A stretch of 64,000 nt of DNA from assembly GCF_902167145.1 (NCBI RefSeq), contig NC_050097.1:229853034-229917033 (forward strand). Reading direction: 5' to 3'. The notes under the pieces were generated by a model, which saw nothing but the letters and a program-made list of their open reading frames with translations, was not told the DNA's origin and searched no databases. The stretch's first letter is position 1. Every line of letters starts with the position of its first letter. Positions 1 through 11,861 of this stretch are shown piece by piece. The position numbers and the translations under genes were made by a program. This stretch comes from Zea mays (lineage: Eukaryota; Streptophyta; Magnoliopsida; Poales; Poaceae).

Positions 1-1001
1 GACTGTCCGGTGGTGCACCGGACAGTGTCCGATGCGCCAGGCTGGCTCGAGCGAACTGGCCGCTCTCGGGAATTCATCGGCGACGTACGGCTATAATTCA
101 CCGGACTGTCCGGTGTGCACCGGACTGTCCGGTGAGCCAACGGTCGGCCGGGCCAACGGTCGGCCGCGCGATCTGCGCGGGACACGTGGCCGAGCCAACG
201 GCTAGAAGGGGGCACCGGACTGTCCGGTGTGCACCGGACATGTCCGGTGTGCCAACGGCTCTCAGGCTGCCAATGGTCGACTGCGCCACTTTTAGAAGGA
301 AATCAGGCACCGGACAGTGTCCGGTGTGCACCGGACTGTCCGGTGCGCCAGTCGACAGAAGGCAAGATCAGCCTTCCTAGAATGCTCTCAACGGCTCCTA
401 GCTGCCTTGGAGCTATAAAAGGGACCCCTAGGCACATGGAGGAAGATACCAAGCATCCTTTGAGCATTGTTGATCACTCACACATCATTCTTGCGCACTT
501 GTTCGACATTCTAGTGATTTGAGCTCCGTTCTAGTGTGATAGTCATTTGAGCTTAAGTCTGGGTCTTGTGTGTGCGTATTTGCTGTGATCTTAGTGTCTT
601 GTGTGAGTTGCTAATCCCTCCCTTGCTCCGTGATTCTTTGTGAACTTCAAGTGTAAGGGCGAGAGGCTCCAAGTTGTGGAGATTCCTCGCAAACGGGATT
701 AAGAAAAGCAAAGCAAAACACCATGGTATTCAAGTGGGTCTTTGGACTGCTTGAAAGGGGTTGATTGCAACCCTCGTCCGTTGGACGCCACAACGTGGAG
801 TAGGCAAGCGTTGGTCTTGGCCGAACCACGGGATAACCATCGTGCCATCTCTGTGATTGATATCTTTTTGGTTATTGTGTTTTGTTGAAACTCCTTTCTT
901 GCCACTTGGCAATTAGTGTGCTAACGCTTAACCAAGTTTTGTGGCATTAAGTTTAAGTTTCACAGGATCACCTATTCACCCCCCACCTCTAGGTGCTCTC
1001 A
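1..1001 (+). repeat. 5' LTR of element A (partial)
   Basis: This aligns base for base with 7754-8731 apart from about 12 transitions, one extra 20-bp palindrome unit (230-249) and a 3-bp insertion near the end (CAC, about 985-987). It ends in GGTGCTCTCA directly before the primer binding site. GC-rich palindromes of the form CACCGGAC-N-GTCCGGTG lie at 99-115, 118-134, 213-229, 232-249, 308-326 and 329-345, all upstream of the TATA box. Confidence 0.92.
413..422 (+). promoter_or_regulatory. TATA box in 5' LTR of element A
   Basis: CTATAAAAGG lies just downstream of the palindrome cluster and is conserved in the 3' LTR at 8146-8155. Position and sequence fit the RNA polymerase II promoter that starts the genomic transcript of an LTR retrotransposon. 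The U3/R boundary would be about 25-35 bp further on. Confidence 0.7.
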
Positions 1002-1003
1002 AT

Positions 1004-1016
1004 TGGTATCGGAGCC
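1004..1016 (+). promoter_or_regulatory. Primer binding site of element A
   Basis: TGGTATCGGAGCC begins two bases after the 5' LTR. It resembles the TGGTATCAGAGCC complement of the 3' end of plant initiator tRNA-Met, with one change (A to G). Confidence 0.85.
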
Positions 1017-1050
1017 GTTCTCTTCAAGAAGGGACTAATCGCCCAAAGAG

Positions 1051-3399
1051 ATGGATCCTAAGGGAAAGGGGATGGTGGTCAACAACAACGAGAAGGAGTC
1101 TATCTTCAACGAGCCGAAGGATGACAAGCCTACCGACTCGGGCTCGAGCCACAAGCGCAAAGATGGGAAGAAGAAGAAGACAAGACGCATCAAGGAGATC
1201 GTCTACTACGACGACAGCGATGAGTCCTCTTCTTCCCAAAAGGACGACGACGACTATGAGAAAAAGAAAACGGTCAATTCAAACTTTTCTTTTGATTACT
1301 CTCGTATTCCTCAAAGTACAAATGCTCATTTATTATCTATTCCACTTGGTAAACCTCCTCATTTTGATGGAGAGGACTACGGATTTTGGAGTCACAAAAT
1401 GCATAGTCACTTGTTCTCTCTCCATCCTAGTATATGGGAGATTGTAGAGAGTGGAATGCACTTTGATAGTACGGATAGTCCCATGTTCATTAATGAGCAA
1501 ATTCATAAAAATGCACAAGCTACTACTGTTCTTCTAGCTTCATTGTGCAGGGATGAATACCACAAAGTGAGTGGCTTGGATAACGCCAAGCAAATTTGGG
1601 ACACTCTCAAGATCTCTCATGAGGGGAACGACGTCACAATGCTCACCAAGATAAGGGGAGAAGAGCCAACCCAAACGTACAACCGGCTCAAGACCCTTGT
1701 CAACAAGATAAGAAGCTATGGAAGCACGCGATGGACGGACCACGACGTCGTCCGCCTAATGCTAAGGTCTTTTACTATCCTTGATCCTCATCTTGTGAAC
1801 AATATTCGTGAGAATCCTAGGTACACCAAGATGACGCCCGAGGAGATACTTGGAAAGTTCGTGAGCGGGCGAATGATGATCAAGGAAGCAAGATACGTGG
1901 ACGACGCATTGAATGGTCCAATCAATGAGCCTCAACCTCTTGCTCTCAAGGCAACAAGAGGCAAGGAGACGCTACCTAGCAAGGTGGCACAAATTGAGGC
2001 AGCCGGACTTAATGATGAAGAGATGGCCCTCATCATCAAGAGATTCAAGACGGCGCTAAAAGGTCGCAAGGAGCACCCCAACAAGAACAAGATGAAGGGG
2101 AAGCGCTCCTGCTTTAAATGTGGTAAGATTGGTCATTTTATAGCTAATTGTCCCGACAATGATAGTGACCAGGAAAAGAAGAATGGAAAGTGGGAAAAGA
2201 AGAAAAACTACAAGAAGGCGAAGGGCGAGGCACATCTTGGAAAGGAGTGGGATTCGGATTGCTCCTCGTCCGACTCCGACAATGAAGGACTCGCCGCCAC
2301 CGTCTTCAACAAATGATCTCTCTTCCCCAACGAGCGTCACACATGCCTTATGGCAAGGGAGAAGAAGGTATGTACTCGAAACTCTACTTATGCTTCTTCA
2401 AGTGAGGACGAATCTAGTGATGAGGATGAAATAGATTATTCATGTTTATTTAAGGGCCTAGATAGAACCAAGGTAGATAAAATTAATGAATTGATTGATG
2501 CCTTGAATGGTAAGAATAGGCTTTTAGAAAAACAAGAGGATTTGTTGTATGAAGAACATGATAAATTTGTAGAAGCACAAAAATCTCATGCTTTAGAAGT
2601 TAAAAGAAATGAAATGCTTTCTTGTGAATTATCTTCTTGCCATGAGACAATTTCTAGCTTAAGGAGCATTCATGATGATCTAAATGCTAAGTTAGAAAAA
2701 GCTAGTAAATCAACAACCTGTGTAGAAAATGTTGTTATTTGCAATAGATGTAAAGATATTGATATTGATGCTTGTAGTGAACACATAGCTTCTATTGTTA
2801 AATTAAGTGACGAAGTGGCTAGTCTTAATGCCCAACTTAAGACTAGCAAGAGTGATTTTGACAAACTAAAATTTGCTTGGGATGCCTACACGGTTGGTAG
2901 ACACCCCTCAATTAAGGATGGGCTTGGTTTCAAGAGGGAAGCCAAGAACTTGACAAGCCATAAGGCTCCCATCTCCGCCAAGGAGAAAGGGAAGGCCCCT
3001 ATGGCAAGTAGTACTAAAAAGAACCATGCTTTTATGTACAATGATAGAAGACAGTCTCATAGGAGTTGTAATGCTTTTGATTTACATGCCTATGATTCTT
3101 ATGCTATGTTTGCTTCTAGTTCTTCCTATATGCATGGTAGAGATATGCTTAAGAAAAATATTCATCATGTGCCTAGAAAGAATATTGTTCATGTTCCTAG
3201 GAAAGTTATGAATGGACCCTCTACAATTTATCATGCTTTAAATGCTTCATTTGCTATTTGTAGAAAGGATAGGAAGATAGTTGCTAGGAAATTAGGGGCA
3301 AAATGCAAGGGTGATAAAACTTGCATTTGGGTCCCTAAGACAATTGTGACTAACCTTGTAGGACCCAACAAGAGTTGGGTACCTAAGACCCAAGCCTAA
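1051..3399 (+). pseudogene. gag: gag of element A, interrupted by one nonsense codon
   Basis: Gag packages the RNA into cytoplasmic particles. The frame opens at ATG 1051, 35 bp after the primer binding site, and stays in one frame to TAA 3397-3399 apart from TGA at 2314-2316. The first 120 residues are lysine- and serine-rich, with an acidic/basic low-complexity stretch. The capsid-like region includes KPPHFDGEDYGFWSHKM and DTLKISHEG. A CCHC zinc knuckle (CFKCGKIGHFIANC, about residue 352) is followed by a KKKNYKKAKGE basic tract. After the nonsense codon come about 340 residues with long leucine/glutamate-rich stretches, probably coiled coil, and a KTCIWVPK motif near the C-terminus that recurs in element B. 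At about 780 codons the gag is long, which is usual for Sireviruses. Confidence 0.88.
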
Positions 3400-3406
3400 A
3401 TTTGCC

Positions 3407-6400
3407 TTGCAGGTTTATGCATCCGGGGGTTCAAGCTGGATTATCGACAGCGGATGCACAAACCATATGACGGGGGAGAAGAAGATGTTCACCTCCTACG
3501 TCAAGAATAAGGATTCCCAAGATTCAATCATATTCGGTGATGGGAACCAAGGCAAGGTGAAAGGTTTAGGCAAGATTGCAATATCAAATGACCACTCTAT
3601 CTCTAATGTGTTTTTAGTTGAGTCTCTTTGATATAATTTACTATCTGTTAGTCAATTATGTAATATGGGATATAATTGTCTATTTACAAATATAGATGTG
3701 TCTGTCTTTAGAAGAAGTGATGGTTCATTAGCTTTTAAGGGTGTATTAGACGACAAACTTTATTTAGTTGATTTTGCAAAAGAGGAGGCCGGTCTAGATG
3801 CATGCTTAATTGGTAAGACTAGCATGGGCTGGCTGTGGCATCGCCGCTTAGCACATGTGGGGATGAAGAACCTTCACAAGCTTCTAAAGGGAGAACACGT
3901 GATAGGTTTGACTAACGTGCAATTCGAAAAAGATAGACCTTGTGCAGCTTGTCAAGCATGTAAACAAGTGGGAGGAGCGCATCACATCAAGAATGTGATG
4001 ACCACATCAAGACCCCTGGAGCTGCTACATATGGACCTCTTCGGACCCGTCGCCTATCTGAGCATAGGAGGAAGTAAGTATGGACTAGTTATTGTTGATG
4101 ACTTTTCCCGCTTCACTTGGGTATTCTTTTTGCAGGATAAGTCTGAAACCCAAGGGACCCTCAAGCGCTTCCTTAGGAGAGCTCAAAATGAGTTTGAGCT
4201 CAAGGTGAAGAAGATAAGGAGCGACAACGGGTCCGAATTCAAGAATCTTCAAGTGGAGGAGTTCCTTGAGGAGGAGGGGATCAAGCACGAGTTCTCCGCT
4301 CCCTACACACCTCAACAAAATGGTGTGGTAGAGAGGAAGAACAGGACGCTCATCGATATGGCGAGGACTATGCTTGGAGAGTTCATGACCCCCGAGTGCT
4401 TTTGGTCGGAAGCCGTGAACACGGCTTGCCACGCCATCAATAGGGTCTACCTTCATCGCCTCCTCAAGAAGACGTCGTATGAGCTACTAACCGGTAACAA
4501 ACCAAATGTTTCGTATTTTCGAGTTTTTGGGAGTAAATGCTACATTCTAGTGAAGAAGGGTAGGAATTCCAAATTTGCTCCCAAAGCCGTAGAAGGGTTT
4601 TTGTTAGGTTATGACTCAAATACAAAGGCGTATAGGGTCTTCAACAAATCATCGGGTTTGATTGAAGTCTCTAGCGACGTTGTATTTGATGAGACTAATG
4701 GCTCTCCAAGAGAGCAAGTTGTTGATCTTGATGATATAGATGAAGAAGACGTTCCAACGGCCGCAATGCGCACCATGGCGATTGGAGATGTGAGGCCACT
4801 AGAACAAAAGGAGCAAGATCAGCCGTCTTCCTCAACGATGGTGCATCCCCCAACTCAAGATGATGAACAAGTTCATCAAAAGGAGGCGTGTGATCAAGGG
4901 GGAGCACAAGATGATCATGTGATGGAGGAAGAAGCGCAACCGGCACCTCCAACCCAAGTTCGAGCGACGATTCAAAGGGATCATCCCGTCGACCAAATTC
5001 TGGGTGATATCAGCAAGGGAGTAACTACTTGATCTCGATTAGTTATTTTTTGTGAGCATTACTCTTTTGTCTCTTATATTAAGCCTTTCAGGGTAGAAGA
5101 GGCCTTGCTAGATCCGAACTGGGTGTTGGCCATGCAGGAGGAGCTCAACAACTTCAAGAGGAATGAAGTTTGGACGTTGGTGCCTCGTCCTAAGCAAAAT
5201 GTTGTGGGAACCAAGTGGGTGTTTCGCAACAAACAAGACGAGCATGGGGTGGTGACAAGAAACAAGGCTCAACTTGTGGCAAAAGGTTATGCCCAAGTCG
5301 CAGGTTTGGACTTTGAGGAGACTTTTGCTCCTGTGGCTAGGCTAGAGTCCATTCGTATCTTGCTAGCATATGCCGCTCACCATTCTTTCAGGTTGTTCCA
5401 AATGGATGTGAAGAGCGCCTTCCTCAACAGACCAATCAAGGAGGAGGTGTACGTTGAGCAACCCCCTGGCTTCGAGGATGAACGGTACCCCGACCACGTG
5501 TGTAAGCTCTCTAAGGCGCTCTATGGACTTAAGCAAGCCCCAAGAGCATGGTATGAATGCCTTAGAGATTTTTTAATTGATAATGCTTTCAAGGTTGGGA
5601 AAGCCGATCCAACTCTTTTCACTAAGACTTGCGATGGTGATTTGTTTGTGTGCCAAATTTATGTCGATGACATAATATTTGGTTCTACTAACCAAGAGTC
5701 TTGTGAAGAGTTTAGCAGGGTGATGACGCAGAAATTCGAGATGTCGATGATGGGCGAGTTGAACTACTTCCTTGGGTTCCAAGTGAAGCAACTCAAGGAT
5801 GGCATCTTCATCTCCCAAACGAAGTACACGCAAGACTTGCTAAAGCGGTTTGGGATGAAGGACGCCAAGCCCGCAAAGACTCCGATGGGGACCGACGGAC
5901 ACACCGACCTCAACAAAGGAGGTAAGTCCGTTGATCAAAAGGCATACCGGTCCATGATAGGATCTTTACTTTATTTATGTGCTAGTAGACCGGATATTAT
6001 GCTTAGTGTATGCATGTGTGCTAGATTTCAATCCGATCCTAAGGAATGTCACTTAGTGGCGGTGAAGCGAATTCTTAGATATTTAGTGGCTACGCCTTGC
6101 TTCGGGATCTGGTATCCAAAGGGGTCTACCTTTGACCTGATTGGATATTCAGATTCCGAATATGCTGGATGTAAGGTCGATAGGAAGAGTACATCAGGGA
6201 CGTGCCAATTCTTAGGAAGGTCCCTGGTGTCATGGAATTCTAAGAAACAAACTTCTGTTGCCCTATCCACCGCTGAGGCCGAGTATGTTGCCGCAGGACA
6301 GTGTTGCGTGCAACTACTTTGGATGAGGCAAACCCTCAGGGACTTTGGCTACAATCTGAGCAAAGTCCCACTCCTATGTGATAATGAGAGTGCTATCCGC

Positions 6401-6613
6401 ATGGCGGAAAATCCTGTTGAGCACAGCCGCACAAAGCACATAGACATCCGGCATCACTTTTTGAGAGACCACCAGCAAAAGGGAGATATCGAAGTGTTTC
6501 ATGTTAGCACCGAGAACCAGCTAGCCGATATCTTTACCAAGCCTCTAGATGAGAAGACCTTTTGCAGGCTGCGTAGTGAGCTAAATGTCTTAGATTCGCG
6601 GAACTTGGATTGA
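3407..6613 (+). pseudogene. pol: pol of element A (protease-integrase-RT-RNase H), two nonsense codons
   Basis: All pol domains lie in one frame, +1 relative to gag. The protease has [13 protein letters not shown] (about 3440-3475). The integrase has the HHCC finger (WHRRLAHVG then CAACQAC) and catalytic Asp in HMDLFGPV, Asp in RSDNGSEF and Glu in [15 protein letters not shown] carries [10 protein letters not shown] (about 5660-5690). RNase H has [19 protein letters not shown] and [11 protein letters not shown], and the reading frame stops at 6613. TGA codons at 3629-3631 (after protease) and 5030-5032 (after integrase) break it into three pieces. RT with RNase H is one open stretch of about 500 codons. 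Domain order and motifs make the copia assignment secure. Confidence 0.93.
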
Positions 6614-7515
6614 ATTGTAGCATACATGTGTTTATGCCTTTGATCATGTTCATTCTGCATTTTGTTGCTTATTGTGGTGCTCAAGTTGTACAAGCACTCC
6701 CCGGATCTCACAAGTCCTTGTTCAAGTGATGCACATATTTAGGGGGAGGTGTGTTACAACTTGACCCTTTTGAGACTAACCATGTGCTTGAGTTTGTTTT
6801 AGCCTCAAAGGAGGATTGAAAGGGAAAAGGTGGACTTGGACCATGCAAGACTTCCACTGCACTCCGATGAAAAGAGTAACTTCTCCAAGTTCATCTTTAT
6901 ACTCTTATTGCCTATTTGCTCTTAGTTGAAGATTTTGGTGAGGCAATGGGGTTAAAGGGCCAAGATTGATTCCGTTTTGGTGCTTGATGCCAAAGGGGGA
7001 GAAAATAAAGGCCAAAGCGATAAATGGATCAGCTACCACTTGAGAGATTTTGAAAATAGTAGAATAGAGCTTTTGGTTTGTGAAAACTCTTTTATTGTCT
7101 CCCTTGTCAAAAGTTGGCTTCTTGTGGGGAGAAATGTTGATTATGGGAAAAAGGGGGTGAGAGATTTTGAAAATAGTAGAATAGAGCTTTTGGTTTGTCA
7201 AAACTCTTTTATTGTCTCCCTTGTCAAAAGTTGGCTTCTTGTGGGGAGAAATGTTGATTATGGGAAAAAGGGGGAGTTTTTAAAATCTTGAATCAATTTC
7301 TCTTGTAATGACTCTCTTTATGTTTTAACAAGTATGTTTGACTTAGAGATAGAAATTTGAGTTTGATTTGCAAAAACAAACCAAGTGGTGGCAAAGGATG
7401 ATCCATATATGTCAAAATTGAATCAAAACAATTTTGAGTTCTTATTTGAATTGATTTTGTACTTGTTCTACTTGCTTTATGTTGTGTTGGCATAAATCAC
7501 CAAAAAGGGGGAGAT
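6614..7515 (+). other. Non-coding tail of element A with repeated polypurine tracts
   Basis: Purine tracts of the form (A)nGGGGGAG occur at about 6741-6749, 6991-7004, 7145-7160, 7262-7276 and 7501-7514. The last directly abuts the 3' LTR and is the expected plus-strand primer. Repeated polypurine tracts between pol and the 3' LTR are a described Sirevirus hallmark. No env-like ORF is seen; a short open frame here is a by-product of the 117-bp tandem repeat. Confidence 0.85.
7041..7274 (+). repeat. 117-bp tandem duplication, two copies
   Basis: Bases 7041-7157 and 7158-7274 are near-identical direct repeats. The clear differences are GAAA against CAAA after TTTGGTTTGT, and the last bases of the purine tract. 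Each copy ends in a GGGAAAAAGGGGG tract, so the duplication also copied a polypurine tract. Confidence 0.93.
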
Positions 7516-8731
7516 TGAAAGGGAAATGAGCCCTTGGGCCATTTCTAAGTATTTTGGTGATTTAGTGTCCAACACAAGTGCCTAAGTGTAAAATGGTGGA
7601 CAAAGTACGAATCAAGGATAAAGGTATGTTTCTCAGACTTAGTACATTGTTTTATGGACTAATGTATTGTGTCTAAGTGCTGGAAACAAGAAAAATCCAA
7701 TTGGAAATGTCTTGGCTCAAGCAGCCAAGACTCTGCTCAGTCTGGGAGCACCGGACTGTCTGGTGGTGCACCGAACAGTGTCCGATGCGCCAGGCTGGCT
7801 CGAGCGAACTGGCCGCTCTCGGGAATTCATCGGCGACGTACGGCTATAATTCACCGGACTGTTCGGTGTGCACCGGACTGTCCGGTGAGCCAACGGTCGG
7901 CCGGGCCAACGGTCGGCCGCGCGATCTGCGCGGGACACGTGGCCGAGCCAACGGCTAGAAGGGGGCACCGGACTGTCCGGTGTGCCAACGGCTCTCAGGC
8001 TGCCAACGGTCGACTGTGCCACTTTTAGAAGGAAATCAGGCACCGGACAGTGTCCGGTGTGCACCGGACTGTCTGGTGCGCCAGTCGACAGAAGGCAAGA
8101 TCAGCCTTCCTAGAATGCTCTCAACGGCTCCTAGCTGCCTTGGGGCTATAAAAGGGACCCCTAGGCGCATGGAGGAAGATACCAAGCATCCTTTGAGCAT
8201 TGTTGATCACTTACACATCATTCTTGCGCACTTGTTCGACATTCTAGTGATTTGAGCTCCGTTCTAGTGTGATAGTCATTTGAGCTTAAGTCTGGGTCTT
8301 ATGTGTGCGTATTTGCTGTGATCTTAGTGTCTTGTGTGAGTTGCTAATCCCTCCCTTGCTCCGTGATTCTTTGTGAACTTCAAGTGTAAGGGCGAGAGGC
8401 TCCAAGTTGTGGAGATTCCTCGCAAACGGGATTAAGAAAAGCAAAGCAAAACACCATGGTATTCAAGTGGGTCTTTGGACCGCTTGAAAGGGGTTGATTG
8501 CAACCCTCGTCCGTTGGACGCCACAACGTGGAGTAGGCAAGCGTTGGTCTTGGCCGAACCACGGGATAACCACCGTGCCATCTCTGTGATTGATATCTTT
8601 TTGGTTATTGTGTTTTGTTGAAACTCCTTTCTTGCCACTTGGCAATTAGTGTGCTAACGCTTAACCAAGTTTTGTGGCATTAAGTTTAAGTTTCACAGGA
8701 TCACCTATTCACCCCCCTCTAGGTGCTCTCA
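7516..8731 (+). repeat. 3' LTR of element A
   Basis: This LTR is 1216 bp, starting TGAAAGGGAAATGAG after the polypurine tract and ending GGTGCTCTCA. The TG...CA ends and the match to 1-1001 define it. The TATA box is at 8146-8155. Only one palindrome is present where the 5' LTR has two (near 7967-7983). Confidence 0.94.
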
Positions 8732-8942
8732 TATTGTCTATGTGGTTTAGGGAAGGCATATGTGGTATATGTGGTTCATTCTTATATTGTTTAGTGGCAG
8801 CGAGGTTATGCTGCCGAATTTTTTTGGTCCTGCTAGCTTGATGTGGGTTTAGAACCTATCCTTGCCTATACATGTAGGACCGATACTCTTGACGAAGTTG
8901 AATAATGTTTTCATGATATGGTTCGGTTTAACAGTCTCAGGC

Positions 8943-11861
8943 ATGGCTGAAGATCATGCATGGATGTACAATGGCTGGAGTAGGAATGGACGTCATTCTG
9001 ATGATTGGGTAGCCAAGACCAAAGATTTTGTGGATCACGTATTCTCCTTGTCATTAACTGGCACTGTCAGATGCCCTTGTAGGCGGCACGGAAACATTAT
9101 ATTTCTTAATAAGGAAAGAGTTAGCCTAGATCTTTGTCAGTATGGATTTATGCCCAGATATGAGGTGTGGGAACATCATGGTGAGGTAGTACCCAACCGG
9201 AATGTAGAAGAGGAGGAGAACAATGATTGGGCTGGCAATGATGCGATGCATGAGATGTTAGATTTGTTATATCCAGAGTTAAACCTAAGCTCCGAGGATC
9301 CTGCCACACCAGAGGTTTCCAGATTTTTTAAACTACTAAAAGACTCTGAAGAGTCGTTGCATGAACACATAGATGTGAGTATACTCGCTTTTGTGACTCG
9401 GCTCATGGCCATTAAGTCCAAGTATTTTTTTTCTCGAACAATTGTTACAATGAGATTTTAAAGTTATTAGGAGATGTGCTCCCAAAGCCCAATAAGTTGC
9501 CTAAAGACATGTACCATTCAAAGGCAATTATCAAAGGTCTCGGTATGGATTATGAAAAGATTGATGTGTGCAAAAATTATTGTATGCTTTTCATGAAGGC
9601 GCATGCGGGAGAGAAAAAATGTCTGAAATGTGGACAATCTAGATTTGTGGAAGTTGTTAATGATGAGGGTGACAAGGTGATGACAGATGTTGCACATAAG
9701 TAGCTCCGCTACTTGCCACTAACTACTCGAGTGAAACAGTTGTTTCTATCTAAAAAACCGATATGCACATGCGATGGCACAAAGAAGGTGTCCGTGATAA
9801 CGATGACCTAATCGTGCACCCTTCAGATGGGGATGCTTGGAAGGCTCTCGACACGTTTGATCCAGACTTCGCAGCTGATCCAAGGAATGTTTGAATCGGC
9901 CTCGCGACCGATGGCTTCACACCTTTTGGTCAAATGGCATCATCATACTCATGTTGGCACGTCTTTGTTATTCCATACAACCTTCCACCTTCTCTTTGTA
10001 TGAAATATGAATTTATATTTCTTTGCTTAATCATTCATAGCCCAGACTATCCTGGAAAGAACCTTAATGTCATGTTAAAACCCTTGATTGAAGAGTTGAA
10101 GGAGCTTTGGAAAGAACTTGGAACATACGATGTTTTTAAAAACAGATATTCAAACTTCGAGTTGCGTATTTGTGGTCGGTGTATGACTTCATGGCGTATG
10201 CTATTTTTACCGGTTTAGTACACATGGTAGATTGACATGTCCATATTGCGGTTCAGATACAGATTGCTTCCGTCTTGCTCATGGTGGAAAGATCACTTAC
10301 TTCGATTGTCATCGACGCTGGTTGCCCAGGAAACACCCATTTAGGAGCGATAAGAAAAACTTTATAAAGAACACCGTGGTCACCAAAGGACCACCTAAAC
10401 GTCTTAACGCAGCAGAAATATATGCTCAGCTGAACAACCTTGTCCTAAATGAAAAGGGGGACAAGTACGAAGGATTCGGAGTGGACCACAACTCGACACA
10501 TATATGTGGTCTCTAGGAGCTCCCTTATATGTCGTCATTGATTCTTGCGCACAACATTGATGTCATGCACCAAGAAAGTAATGTTGCTAAAGCCCTCATA
10601 CACACCTGCATGCATTTTGAAAAAACAAAGGACAATCTGAAAGCTTGAAGAGATCTAGCAATGCTTTGTGACCGACCAACCCAAGTGCTCAATGACAACG
10701 GCAAGCCGCCACGTGCCTTGTTCTATCTTACCTCTAAAGACAAGATCGAGGTAATGAGATGGGTGAAAAAAAATTAAATTTCCCGATGGTTATGCTGTGG
10801 GCTTGAAAAGAGCTGTGAATTTGAAAACGGGAAAACTAACTAGGTTAAAGAGCCATGACTTCCATATATTAATCGAGAGGATTAGCCCTGTCATGTTTCG
10901 TGGTTACATGCCCGACGCCATGTGGCAAGCAATAGCTGAGCTAAGTTATTTCTATAGGCAGATCTGTGCCAAAGAATTAAGTAAAAATATGATGGAGAAG
11001 TTGGAGAAAGAAATGCCAATGTTGTTATGCAAGCTAGAAAAAATATTCCCACCTGGATTCTTCAATCCGATGGAGCATCTACTTATTCACATTCCATATG
11101 AGGCAAAGGTTGGTGGACCTGTACAATATAGGTGGATGTATCACATTGAACGTGCACTCAAAAACCTGCAAGGCATGGTTCGAAATAAGGCTAGAGTAGA
11201 AGGATGCATCACTGAAACTTTTTTGCTAAAGGAGGTTTGATACTTCACGAGTGTGTATTTCGCAGAGGAACATAATGTCTATGCTGCTACCATGCGATAC
11301 AATGTCGATGAGGAACCTCCTGAAAGTGATCTCAACATTTTCCAATGGAGAGGCACAAGTACTAGTAAGGGCACGTTCTACCACATTAGCATGGATGAAA
11401 GAATGTCCGCATTGTTATACATGTACTCGAATATGGAAGAGGTGGAACCATATTTCATGTAAGTCTTTATTTTGCCCCATAATTTCTTTGCCAAGGAGCC
11501 ATATTTAATTACTTATTTGTCGTACAGTAAGTTCGACGAGGAAAATTGGACTTATTCCCATCAGCCTACAAGCAAACAACTAGATATGATGCGACGACAT
11601 GTGAGGCAAGGAAGACCTAATTTTGTTGACTGGTTTCGGGAGCATGTAAACTCTTTATATTCCTTACTTTGATGTAATTTAGTCTTTTACGTGAGGTAGT
11701 CATTTTAACTGTATATTATTTGCAGTGCACAAAGACTCCTAACATATATACACGAGGACTTGAGACAACTATCTTATGGGACAACGACTTGCAGAACCTT
11801 TGGTCGATACGATGTGAATGGCTTCCGTTTTCGTTCAGACCAATTTGAAAAGTCTCGTCCT
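8943..11861 (+). pseudogene. TNP2-type CACTA transposase, N-terminal and central parts (broken)
   Basis: TNP2 transposases cut and paste CACTA elements in the nucleus. From ATG 8943 the sequence begins with a transposase-associated domain (AWMYNGWSRNG, VRCPCRRHG, LCQYGFMPRYEVWEHHGE). After a frame change near 9400-9480 comes the TNP2 core: DMYHSKAIIKGLGMDYEKID, CLKCGQSRF, then, in shifted frames, a GLATDGFTPFG-type block near 9895-9930, SPDYPGKN, LTCPYCGSDTDCF and HNIDVMHQESNV (about 10545). A DUF4218-like block follows (10797-11240). Then comes WTYSHQPTSKQLDMMRRHV (about 11550), an intron-like gap of about 50 bp (roughly 11673-11725), and the start of a DUF4216-like domain (FGRYDVNGFRFRSDQFEKSRP). 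Stops lie at 9701, 9891 and 10514 among others, so it is dead. Element B interrupts the last domain. Confidence 0.87.
11857..11861. repeat. Target site duplication of element B, left copy (GTCCT)
   Basis: GTCCT precedes the TGAAAG end of element B and recurs at 20968-20972 after the TTTCA end. Confidence 0.93.

Larger units (their letters stand above)
1..8731 (+). mobile_element. Element A: Sirevirus-type Ty1/copia LTR retrotransposon (5' end cut by window)
   Basis: The order is 5' LTR, primer binding site, gag, pol (protease, integrase, RT, RNase H), a long non-coding tail with repeated polypurine tracts, and 3' LTR. That pol order is Ty1/copia. The palindrome-rich LTR and multiplied polypurine tracts are described features of Sireviruses such as maize Opie and Ji. 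About 238 bp of the 5' LTR lie outside the window, judged from the 3' LTR. It is inserted in the 5' part of a CACTA transposon that resumes at 8732. The left target duplication is out of view; the right one should be TATTG (8732-8736). Coding is broken by three nonsense codons, so it cannot move on its own. Confidence 0.93.
8732..11861 (+). mobile_element. CACTA (En/Spm) transposon, segment 1 (between elements A and B)
   Basis: First visible part of the host transposon, bounded by the 3' LTR of element A and the left LTR of element B. It encodes TNP2-type transposase homology. It has no CACTA terminus, so the 5' end of the transposon lies upstream of element A, outside the window. About 200 bp (8732-8942) before the coding region show no recognisable feature. 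Confidence 0.85.

Noticed and set aside
98..380. Several overlapping open frames on both strands in the LTR of element A, repeated at 7669-8064
   Set aside because: They come from the GC-rich palindromes, which leave frames open on both strands. The peptides are just the repeat translated in different frames.
4085..4456. Minus-strand open frame of 123 codons inside the integrase of element A
   Set aside because: It is a shadow of the pol frame with no domain similarity.
7038..7291. Open frame in the tail of element A considered as an env-like gene of a Sirevirus
   Set aside because: It is a duplicated 39-codon segment read through polypurine tracts, with no signal peptide or membrane segment.
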